NCBI GenBank assembly: GCA_934183325.1 | Contig: CAKPSH010000019.1 | Location: forward strand, 1 to 27,088 | Length of the DNA: 27,088 nt | Direction: 5' to 3' | Origin: an uncultured Clostridia bacterium | GTDB lineage: Bacteria > Bacillota > Clostridia > TANB77 > CAG-508 | In this document: positions 1 to 7,035 of the stretch, piece after piece | Position numbering within the stretch: position 1 is the first letter of the stretch | How the letters are laid out: every line of letters starts with the position of its first letter | Program-made: the position numbers and the translations under genes | The notes under the pieces: model-generated | Told to the model about the DNA's origin: nothing | Database searches by the model: none | Seen by the model: the letters and a program-made list of their open reading frames with translations, nothing else

Positions 1-2
1 TA

Positions 3-851
3 TACAATCATCAAAAAGAGAAAAAAATACAAGAAATTACAAGATATTTAGAAGAAATAAATAGAGGAAATTATAAATTAGATATTGAAGACAATACAGA
101 AGATGAATTATCAATATTAAAGAATGAATTATGCAAAACTACAGTAATGCTAAATGAAGTTGCAGAAAATTCTAGAAAAGACAAAATTAATTTAAAAAAT
201 TCATTGTCAGATATATCACATCAGTTAAAAACACCAATAACTTCTATAAACATTATGCTTGATAATATTTTAGAAGATAAAAATATGCCAGAGGACATAA
301 GAAATGATTTCTTAAAAAATATAAAAAGAGAAATAGTAAATATAAGCTTTTTAGTTGAATCAATTTTAAAACTATCTAAAATTGATAGCAACTCAGTAAA
401 ATTTATCATTAAAGAAGTAACAGTGTATGACATTATAAAAGCTGTTAAGCAAAATGTAGCAATTATAAGTGAATTAAAGGGCATTGACATTAATGTAAAA
501 GGAAACAAGACAGATAGTATAAAATGTGATGAAAAATGGCAAATAGAAGCAATAACAAATATTGTAAAAAACTGTATTGAACATTCAAGAAAAAATGAAA
601 AATTAGAGATAATATATGAAAAAAACAAGATGTATACTGAAATAAAAATAAAAGATTATGGTGTAGGAATATCTAAAAAAGATTTGCCACATATATTTGA
701 GAGATTTTATAAAGGAGAGAATTCGTCAAGTGACAGTGTAGGAATAGGACTTGCCTTATCTAAAGCAATAATAGAAAGCAATAATGGATATATTCAGGTA
801 GAATCAGAGCAGGGAAAAGGTACAACTTTCAGAATAAGATATATTAATTAA
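3..851 (+). CDS. Sensor histidine kinase, 3' part (5' end outside window)
   Basis: The frame is open from the window edge, so the gene begins upstream; the first in-window ATG (147) lies inside it. The visible part starts with a HAMP-like helix (YLEEINRGNYKLDIED), followed by a HisKA dimerisation domain with the H-box ISHQLKTP (phospho-acceptor His codon 219-221) and a HATPase_c domain. In the ATPase domain the N-box NIVKNCIEHS, G1 box DYGVGIS, F-box FERFYKG and G2 box GIGLALS are all intact, so the kinase core looks active. The membrane sensor region and any partner response regulator lie to the left and cannot be seen. No terminator separates it from the next gene, but that gene has its own promoter. 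The family call is sure; the stimulus is unknown. Confidence 0.93.
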   Translation, partial: YNHQKEKKIQEITRYLEEINRGNYKLDIEDNTEDELSILKNELCKTTVMLNEVAENSRKDKINLKNSLSDISHQLKTPITSINIMLDNILEDKNMPEDIRNDFLKNIKREIVNISFLVESILKLSKIDSNSVKFIIKEVTVYDIIKAVKQNVAIISELKGIDINVKGNKTDSIKCDEKWQIEAITNIVKNCIEHSRKNEKLEIIYEKNKMYTEIKIKDYGVGISKKDLPHIFERFYKGENSSSDSVGIGLALSKAIIESNNGYIQVESEQGKGTTFRIRYIN

Positions 852-880
852 AAGTTTTCAATATAATAAAATTCAGATTA

Positions 881-909
881 TTGACTTAAAAGTAATTAAA
901 AGATAAAAT
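881..909 (+). promoter_or_regulatory. Sigma-A-type promoter for the ADP-ribosyltransferase gene
   Basis: TTGACT (881-886), a 17-base spacer and TAAAAT (904-909), ending 28 bases before the start codon. It is the only clear promoter seen between the kinase and the terminator at 4981, so it may serve the three genes at 938-4973. Confidence 0.6.
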
Positions 910-937
910 ATACTTAATAAAAAGTAGGGAGAAAAAA

Positions 938-2944
938 ATGAATTTAGAAGAAGCAAATGAATTTATAAGGATAACTGATGAAGAAAAAAGAGCAATACAA
1001 AATTATTTATCAATTGGACATACAGGAATAAACATTCTTGCAAGTTTTACCCCTAAAACATATAGGGAAGTATCTGGCGATTGGGTTTTACCAGAAAATA
1101 ATGAGGAATTAAAGGCAGATATAGAAGAATTTGTTAACCTATACTCAGCAATATATAAATATTTTAAACAAAGTAATATTAGAAATTTTGTAGGAAATTA
1201 TAATGGATTAACAAGAGGAACTAGTGATAGTAGATTGGTAAATAACGGTAAAAGTCAAGAAAGTCAGTTCTTATCAACAAGTTTAGATGCTAATATTTCG
1301 AAAAGATTTTGTCATTATAATGATGCTGCACTTGAACGTATAAGGATAGATGATGATGTACCTTTTTTATATGCTGAAGATTTTAGATCAGATCATAGAG
1401 AAAATGAAGAAGAAATTATAATAGCGCCATTTACTAAAATTAAGCTTGAAAGAGATTCTTGGAGCCAAGGAGAATATAGATATTATGATGCAAAAGTAAG
1501 TGCAAAAGAAATAAAGGAGCTACCACCAGAAGAAAATGCAAAATTAGAAGGAGAAATTCTAGCAAGTTTTAAGCAACATTTGGAGAATCTAAAAAGCTAT
1601 ATAAATATATCAGATCAATATTCAATTTGTGTAAGACAACTTAATAATGCTAGAGGAGAAGATGTAAAATATCTTCTACAGAGATTAGAAGAGTTAGATA
1701 AACAACAAGAAGAAGTTGGAGAAAAAACATCAGAATTTTCTACAAAATTAGAACAATATTTACAAAGTAGATGTGCAGAGAAAGTTAGGCAATATACACA
1801 GGCTAACGATATAATTGAAAAAGACAAAATAGCAAAAGAAGAACAAGCTAAAAGAGAAGCAGAAGAAGCTAAAAGAAAGAGTGCCATAAGCGGATTAGAA
1901 ACAAATTTAAATAATACATCTAATATGACTAGAGATATAATAAGAAATATTACAAGTACATATAATGAGTTTGAAAAAGCTGAAAGGGAAGCTATAAAAA
2001 AATATAGAGAATTTGGTTTACAATATGTACCGAAATTTAATGGTAATAGAGCTGGTGCAAGAATAGATGAAATAGTTTCTAATGTTAGAAAAGTTCAAAA
2101 TAGATTAAATAGTATTCAAGTAGATGGGAGCGCATCAATAGAAGATGTTCAACAAATTTCACAACAGATAGCACCATACTTAAGTGGTATATTTAGTAGT
2201 GAGCAATTATCAGCAAGAGTACCAGGATTATTAGATCAGAATTATGATCAAATGGAAAACGAGTTAAAACGAGAATTACATATAAAAGCAAGTGAAGTAA
2301 TAAAAAATGCAAGATTACAAAAATTACAAGCTGAAAGAACTGCAATTGAAAATGAGAGAGTAGGCTTTTTTGGAAGACTATTAGGAAAACAAGAATTAAA
2401 AGAGGAAAGATTAGCTAATAATGCATTGAGAGCAAAAATATTAAAAGAATCATCTCCAGAAGAAAAAGAAAGATATAGTATAAAAGAAACACTTGCAGAA
2501 CTTTATGCTTGTGCAATTACTGATTTTGATGGGAAATTTACACCTGAAATGGAAGAATTATATAGCAAAATTGCAAACGCATATCTTTATAATGGTCAGA
2601 ATGATACACAAAAGAGGTCTATTGATGAATATATAAGGAAGATGGCAGAAGTAAAAATACAAAGAGAACAAAAAGAAAATTTGCCAGTAGTTATAGATGG
2701 AAAAAAGAAAAAAAATACAAGAACGAAAATACAAGAATGTCAAAGTGAAAATGCTAGACTACAACAAAAACTGGAAGAAAAACAAATGAGTAGAAGAAAT
2801 TTTGGATATGTAAGTAGTAGAGAAGAAACAATAGCAAGTTTTGAACAAGAATTACAAAGAATAGAAATGGTTACAAGAAATTTAACAATAGAAAGAACAC
2901 AAGAAGCAAGGATTCAAAACGGACAAGAGCAGGAGGGGCATTAA
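938..2944 (+). CDS. Putative mono-ADP-ribosyltransferase with long coiled-coil C-terminal region
   Basis: A 668-residue protein with no signal peptide or membrane span. The N-terminal ~190 residues carry the three landmarks of the R-S-E (C3/VIP2/iota-like) ADP-ribosyltransferase fold in order and with plausible spacing: LTRGTS with Arg93, FLSTSLD (113-115 STS), and E157-x-E159 followed by a hydrophobic strand and APFTKIKL, the usual place of the ExE catalytic turn. ExE enzymes transfer ADP-ribose from NAD+ to a protein side chain, often Arg. From ~195 to the end the protein is charged helix: strong coiled-coil stretches near 250-320, 455-525 and 600-668, with a short hydrophobic motif VGFFGRLLGK near 470. 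The SD AGGGAG (926-931) supports the ATG at 938. It could be a toxin delivered by an unseen route, an anti-phage effector, or an internal regulator; the target is unknown. The fold call rests on motifs only. Confidence 0.72.
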   Translation: MNLEEANEFIRITDEEKRAIQNYLSIGHTGINILASFTPKTYREVSGDWVLPENNEELKADIEEFVNLYSAIYKYFKQSNIRNFVGNYNGLTRGTSDSRLVNNGKSQESQFLSTSLDANISKRFCHYNDAALERIRIDDDVPFLYAEDFRSDHRENEEEIIIAPFTKIKLERDSWSQGEYRYYDAKVSAKEIKELPPEENAKLEGEILASFKQHLENLKSYINISDQYSICVRQLNNARGEDVKYLLQRLEELDKQQEEVGEKTSEFSTKLEQYLQSRCAEKVRQYTQANDIIEKDKIAKEEQAKREAEEAKRKSAISGLETNLNNTSNMTRDIIRNITSTYNEFEKAEREAIKKYREFGLQYVPKFNGNRAGARIDEIVSNVRKVQNRLNSIQVDGSASIEDVQQISQQIAPYLSGIFSSEQLSARVPGLLDQNYDQMENELKRELHIKASEVIKNARLQKLQAERTAIENERVGFFGRLLGKQELKEERLANNALRAKILKESSPEEKERYSIKETLAELYACAITDFDGKFTPEMEELYSKIANAYLYNGQNDTQKRSIDEYIRKMAEVKIQREQKENLPVVIDGKKKKNTRTKIQECQSENARLQQKLEEKQMSRRNFGYVSSREETIASFEQELQRIEMVTRNLTIERTQEARIQNGQEQEGH

Positions 2945-3027
2945 TTCAGGTATTAATAGATAAAATCTAAATGTAGGAATAACTATGATTTAGAAAAGAT
3001 ATAAGTAGAAAGATTTGGAAAAGTAGA

Positions 3028-3852
3028 ATGAGGAATTTAAATAAAAAAGAAATTCATGATATGTTTCAACGAATAAAGGCAGGAGAAAAAGAAGTAATAG
3101 AAGATTTATATGTAAAATATAAGGATTTAATTATCAATATATCATTTAGTATAGTAAAGGATAGAAATATAGCTGAAGAAATATCACAAAACGTATTTTT
3201 AAAAATTTTAAAAATAGATAAAGAAATACTTCCTGATAATAATGAATTAAGCTGGATATATACTATAACTAAAAATCAAACTATAGATTATTTAAGAAAA
3301 CAACATACAAATATAGATATAGATTCAATATATGAAATAAATGATGAAAACAATGAAATAGAAAATATAGTAGAACAAGATACTTATAATAAAATAATAG
3401 AAGGTTTAGAAGAGAAAGAAAGAGAGATTATTTCATTAAAAATTATTTCAGAAATGACATTTAGAGAAATAGGAGAGATACTTGAAATGCCAACAGCAAC
3501 GGTTCAATGGAAATATTATAAGGCAATGCATACATTAGAACTGCTATTGAGCAATATGGCTTTATTTATTATAACAACAGTTATATATATAAAACGTAAA
3601 AATATTGACAATGAAAAACAAGAAGATATAGCTAATAATGAAACTCATGAAAATATAAAAATAGATGGTATAACATCAGATACAATTGAAACTACAACTT
3701 CGTCTCAAAATGCAACAACATCAAGTTATATAAAGGAAAGTTTATTGGGCTTTTCAATGATATTTTTAATATTTACTATAATTTTTGGAATTATTTTTGC
3801 AAAACACCAACAAAAACGAAAAATAAAACGTCTAAATAATAGAAAGGGTTGA
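3028..3852 (+). CDS. Sigma-70 family (ECF-like) sigma factor with C-terminal membrane-anchor module
   Basis: 274 residues. Residues ~10-92 match sigma region 2 (DLYVKYKDLIINISFSIV, then the promoter-melting segment ending NQTIDYLRKQ). Residues ~118-172 match region 4 with its helix-turn-helix (MTFREIGEILEMPTATVQWK). Unlike an ordinary ECF factor of ~180 residues, it continues into a hydrophobic span (~171-188), a ~48-residue acidic Ser/Thr-rich loop (~190-237), a second span (~239-258) and a basic tail. By the positive-inside rule, the DNA-binding part and tail are cytoplasmic and the loop is outside. No separate anti-sigma gene is adjacent, so the module may tether and control the factor, with release by proteolysis (inference). 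The SD is weak (GGAAAAG). The gene lies 83 bases after the ADP-ribosyltransferase with no terminator between, and its stop overlaps the next start. Confidence 0.85.
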   Translation: MRNLNKKEIHDMFQRIKAGEKEVIEDLYVKYKDLIINISFSIVKDRNIAEEISQNVFLKILKIDKEILPDNNELSWIYTITKNQTIDYLRKQHTNIDIDSIYEINDENNEIENIVEQDTYNKIIEGLEEKEREIISLKIISEMTFREIGEILEMPTATVQWKYYKAMHTLELLLSNMALFIITTVIYIKRKNIDNEKQEDIANNETHENIKIDGITSDTIETTTSSQNATTSSYIKESLLGFSMIFLIFTIIFGIIFAKHQQKRKIKRLNNRKG

Positions 3853-4973
3853 TGAAAATGAAAAATAAGAAAATAGTAGTAATTATAGTTATTATTACAA
3901 TAGTGATTTTAGCATCTGTATTTATTAAAAATAATATAAGAACAACGGCAACAAAATTAGAAAAAGCAGAAGGAATAACAATTGTACCAACCATGAATGA
4001 CGAATTAATGGCAGATAGTAGTTGGTGTGGAACATTTCAATTAGTATGGAATGATATGAAAAATGAAGTAGTAAAAAAAGATATAGTATTTAATACGCAA
4101 TTAGATATGGTTAAAAATTTAAACAAAGAGGATTTCAATACAACAATGCTTTCAGAAGATTATTATTTCAAAATATATGGATTAAAAACATTAGAGCTAA
4201 AAGAAGAAATAGAAAATGGAATAAAGGAAAAATTTAATCAAACAAGTGATGTATTAGGTGATATTGATTGGTCAGAAGAAGAACTAAATAATCCAAATGA
4301 TGATAGCTCTAAAAGATATATTTTTTATACTATGTTATATAGAAAATTTGATTTCTTGCAAGAATTTGATAAATTAGATAATGGAAAGTTTGGAAATAAA
4401 TATAATGATGTAGAATACTTTGGAATTGATAGTAAAACAAAAGATTCAGTAGGAAATCAAATAGAAGTATTATATTATAATTCAAAAGAAGATTTTGCAA
4501 TTTTGATTAATACGAAAACTAATGATGAAGTAATATTCTGCAAAAGTCCAAAAGGAAATACGTTTAATGAAATATATGAAAATATGAATAACAATAAAAA
4601 TCAATATACAGGAAGCAAATCATTTGAAGATGTTGATGAATTCAAAGCTCCAAAGTTAAATTTTAATGAAAAAAGAGAATATACGGAATTGGCAGGAAAA
4701 CCATTTAAAACAGCTGATCCAATTTATGATACGGCAGTAATAGAAAAAGCAATTCAAAGTATAAAATTTTCTTTAGATGAAAAAGGTGGAGAAGTGAAAA
4801 GTGAAGCAATAATTGATATGAAAGCAGATATAACTTCAATTGGAGCAAAAGAAAAAAAGCAAGAACCAAGATACTTTTATGTTGATGATACATTTACAAT
4901 TTTCTTAAGAGAAAAAGGAAAATCTAAACCATACTTTGCAGGTAGAGTAGAAGATATAACAAAGTTTCAATAA
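3852..4973 (+). CDS. Membrane-anchored serpin-like protein
   Basis: 373 residues. One N-terminal span (8-25) with a basic start and no lipobox Cys suggests a signal anchor with the body outside. The C-terminal third follows the serpin order: VDEFKAPKLNF (~261-271, strand before the reactive loop), IEKAIQSIKFSLDEKGGE (~297-314, like the strand 5A/hinge consensus VxKAxxxVDEKGTEA), a short loop, then VDDTFTIFLREKGKS and PYFAGRVEDI (~344-369), matching the closing serpin strands FLFLIR and LFMGRV. The N-terminal two thirds match much less clearly. The hinge after DEKGGE holds charged residues (VKSEA) where inhibitory serpins have a run of small residues, so inhibitory function is doubtful. The ATG at 3852 overlaps the sigma stop (TGATG); an ATG at 3858 has better SD spacing (AGAAAGGG, 3841-3848). 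It is probably cotranscribed and functionally linked to the sigma factor. Confidence 0.62.
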   Translation: MKMKNKKIVVIIVIITIVILASVFIKNNIRTTATKLEKAEGITIVPTMNDELMADSSWCGTFQLVWNDMKNEVVKKDIVFNTQLDMVKNLNKEDFNTTMLSEDYYFKIYGLKTLELKEEIENGIKEKFNQTSDVLGDIDWSEEELNNPNDDSSKRYIFYTMLYRKFDFLQEFDKLDNGKFGNKYNDVEYFGIDSKTKDSVGNQIEVLYYNSKEDFAILINTKTNDEVIFCKSPKGNTFNEIYENMNNNKNQYTGSKSFEDVDEFKAPKLNFNEKREYTELAGKPFKTADPIYDTAVIEKAIQSIKFSLDEKGGEVKSEAIIDMKADITSIGAKEKKQEPRYFYVDDTFTIFLREKGKSKPYFAGRVEDITKFQ

Positions 4974-4980
4974 TACAAAT

Positions 4981-5012
4981 AAGGGGTCTATAAAAATAGA
5001 TCCCTTATTTTC
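4981..5012 (+). terminator. Intrinsic terminator after the serpin-like gene
   Basis: An 11-bp stem (4981-4991 / 4996-5006, one G-T pair), AAAA loop, then ATTTT. It lies 8 bases after the stop codon and closes the possible three-gene unit. Confidence 0.8.
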
Positions 5013-5028
5013 GTAAAGGAGAAAAATA

Positions 5029-5088
5029 ATGATAATAGAAGATGGAAAATTTTATTTTAAATATGTTATAATAAAGCACAAGAGGTGA
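5029..5088 (+). pseudogene. 19-codon ORF with strong SD: possible leader peptide or gene remnant
   Basis: The SD AAAGGAG (5015-5021) sits 7 bases before an ATG opening a 19-codon frame (MIIEDGKFYFKYVIIKHKR) that ends in TGA overlapping the next gene's SD. The promoter of the response regulator lies inside this frame, which argues that it is not translated from that promoter's transcript. It could be the stub of a decayed gene or chance. Confidence 0.2.
5064..5072 (+). promoter_or_regulatory. Extended -10 promoter for the two-component pair
   Basis: TGTTATAAT (5064-5072) fits the TGn-TATAAT extended -10 consensus. No good -35 is seen at the expected place, which is acceptable for this class. 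Transcription would start near 5079, giving a leader of about 15 bases. Confidence 0.5.
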
Positions 5089-5093
5089 AAATA

Positions 5094-5774
5094 ATGGTAA
5101 ACATTTTATTAGTAGAAGATGAAGCAAATATTAGAACAATTATAAATAAAGTACTCACAAGAGAGGGATATTTTGTTTATGAAACCAGTAGTGCAGAAGA
5201 AGGCTTAGAAAAATTAGATGAAATACACATAGATTTAATAGTTGTAGATGTAATGTTACCAAAAATGAATGGATATGAATTTGTAAAACAATTAAGAGAG
5301 TCAAATATAGAAATACCAATATTAATGGCAACAGCAAAACAATTACCAATAGATAAACGTCAAGGCTTTATAGTTGGAACAGATGATTACATGACAAAGC
5401 CATTAGATATGGACGAATTTGTATTAAGAATAAGAGCTCTATTAAGAAGAAGTAAAATAGTAAGTGAAAGAAAAATTACAATAGGAAAAGTTACACTAGA
5501 TTATGACTCACTTACAGTAACCAGAGAAAACGAAAGTATCACATTACCACAAAAAGAATTTTATTTATTATATAAATTACTATCATATCCAAATAAAATC
5601 TTTACAAGGATAGAATTAATGGACGAAATATGGGGATATGAATCAGATTCAGATGACACAACAATAAATGTACATATAAATAGACTAAGAAGAAAATTTG
5701 AAAACTATCCAGAATTTGAAATTAAAGCTATAAGAGGACTAGGATATAAGGCGGTGAAAAAAGTAAATGAATGA
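5094..5774 (+). CDS. OmpR/PhoB-family response regulator
   Basis: 226 residues. The receiver domain (1-~117) has the acidic pair E8/D9, phospho-acceptor D52 (IVVDVMLPKMNG), T80 and K102 (TKPLDM). The C-terminal winged-helix domain (~125-226) has the recognition-helix region TTINVHINRLRRKF and the wing RGLGYKA. The ATG at 5094 is preferred over the GTG at 5085 because the SD AGAGGTG overlaps that GTG and is spaced 6 bases from the ATG. The gene overlaps the histidine kinase start by 8 bases, so the two are translationally coupled and form one system. Neighbouring targets are not proven; the MMPL exporter downstream is the obvious candidate. Confidence 0.95.
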   Translation: MVNILLVEDEANIRTIINKVLTREGYFVYETSSAEEGLEKLDEIHIDLIVVDVMLPKMNGYEFVKQLRESNIEIPILMATAKQLPIDKRQGFIVGTDDYMTKPLDMDEFVLRIRALLRRSKIVSERKITIGKVTLDYDSLTVTRENESITLPQKEFYLLYKLLSYPNKIFTRIELMDEIWGYESDSDDTTINVHINRLRRKFENYPEFEIKAIRGLGYKAVKKVNE

Positions 5775-6810
5775 AAAAGATAAATCAAAAAAATATAAAA
5801 TAAGAACATATTTCACAATATGGACTCTAATTTCAGCATTGGCTTCAATACTTGTTGTTGTAATTATATTTTTTATTTTAAATCTAAATATAGATATAGC
5901 TGAATTTATGAATAATCATACATTTGTGACAACAGGAATACTGCTAGTAGTACCATTAGTAATCGGAACAGTAATAACGATTTTAATAGGAAACCCAGTA
6001 CTAAAAATAATGAAAAACCTATCAAAAGCAATTAATGAAATAAGCAATGGAAATTACAAAGTAAGACTACCAGAAACAAATCCATTAAAAGAATTAAATC
6101 AAAACTTTAACAAAATGGTTTCAGAACTAGATAGTGTAGAAATATTACGAGATGATTTTGTAAACAATTTTTCACATGAATTCAAAACACCAATAGTATC
6201 AATAAAAGGATTTGCTGAAGAATTAAAAAGAAATGATTTAACTGAAGAAGAAAGAATAAAATATTTAGATATAATAATTGAAGAATCAAATAGATTAGCA
6301 GAACTTTCTACAAATATCTTAAACTTATCAAAAATAGAAAAACAAACTATATTAACAGATAAAGTAAAAGTAAATATAGGAGAACAAATACGAAAAGTTA
6401 TTTTGGTAGAAATGAAAAAGATAGAACATAAAAATATAGAACTAAACTTAGAAATAGATGATGTAAATGCAATTGTAAATGAAGGATTGATGGAACAGGT
6501 ATGGATTAACATAATAGAAAACGCTATAAAATATAGTAATCAAAATGGAATGCTAGATATATCTGTAAAAAATAATGGTGAAGAAATAATAGTAAAAATA
6601 AAAGACAATGGAATAGGAATAGAAGAAGAGGAACTAGAACATATATTTAACAAATTTTACAAAATTGATAAATCAGCATCTTCACCGGGAAATGGTTTAG
6701 GATTAGCATTAGCAAAGAAAATAGTAGATTTACATGAAGGAAAGATAGAAGTAAAAAGCAAAATAAATGAAGGAACAGAATTTACAATTGAATTAAAAAA
6801 ACAAATGTAA
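5767..6810 (+). CDS. Membrane sensor histidine kinase
   Basis: 347 residues. Two membrane spans (~18-40 and ~54-75) enclose only a ~13-residue outside loop, so it probably senses within or at the membrane rather than through a large external domain. A HAMP region follows (~76-125, AISNGNYKVRLPE-like), then HisKA with FSHEFKTP (His137) and HATPase_c with the N-box ENAIKYS (Asn252), DNGIGIE (280-286), FNKFYK and GNGLGLALAK. All catalytic boxes are intact. It is the partner of the preceding response regulator. The intramembrane-sensing layout is typical of cell-envelope stress kinases in Firmicutes, which fits the exporter next door (inference). Confidence 0.95.
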   Translation: MNEKDKSKKYKIRTYFTIWTLISALASILVVVIIFFILNLNIDIAEFMNNHTFVTTGILLVVPLVIGTVITILIGNPVLKIMKNLSKAINEISNGNYKVRLPETNPLKELNQNFNKMVSELDSVEILRDDFVNNFSHEFKTPIVSIKGFAEELKRNDLTEEERIKYLDIIIEESNRLAELSTNILNLSKIEKQTILTDKVKVNIGEQIRKVILVEMKKIEHKNIELNLEIDDVNAIVNEGLMEQVWINIIENAIKYSNQNGMLDISVKNNGEEIIVKIKDNGIGIEEEELEHIFNKFYKIDKSASSPGNGLGLALAKKIVDLHEGKIEVKSKINEGTEFTIELKKQM

Positions 6811-6822
6811 AAAGTAATAATA

Positions 6823-6852
6823 TTTACATTAATTAGAAAATTTTATTATAAT
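6823..6852 (+). promoter_or_regulatory. Candidate sigma-A promoter in the kinase-exporter gap
   Basis: TTTACA (6823-6828), an 18-base spacer and TATAAT (6847-6852). A terminator follows less than 30 bases later, so the transcript would be very short unless the terminator is read through. Confidence 0.45.
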
Positions 6853-6879
6853 ATGAAAACGAATTAACAAAAGATAACA

Positions 6880-6931
6880 AGCATATAAATAGTTTGAAAT
6901 AAAAAATACTATTTATGTGCTTTTTATTTTT
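6880..6931 (+). terminator. Intrinsic terminator between the kinase and the MMPL gene
   Basis: A 14-bp stem (6880-6893 / 6908-6921, one G-T pair) with a 14-base A-rich loop, then a T-tract. It ends the two-component operon and also the short transcript predicted from 6823. Confidence 0.75.
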
Positions 6932-6982
6932 GAAAAAATAAAATTTAACATAAAATTTTTTGCAAAAATTTGGAAAAGTTAA

Positions 6983-7010
6983 TTTTCAGTTCATTTTCGA
7001 ATGTTAAAAT
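6983..7010 (+). promoter_or_regulatory. Weak promoter candidate for the MMPL gene
   Basis: TTTTCA (6983-6988), a 16-base spacer and TAAAAT (7005-7010), with TG making an extended -10 (TGTTAAAAT). The SD AAGGAG precedes the ATG at 7036. The -35 is poor, which suggests help from an activator, possibly the upstream response regulator. Confidence 0.35.
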
Positions 7011-7035
7011 AAGACGTCAAAAGGAGTGAAGGAGA

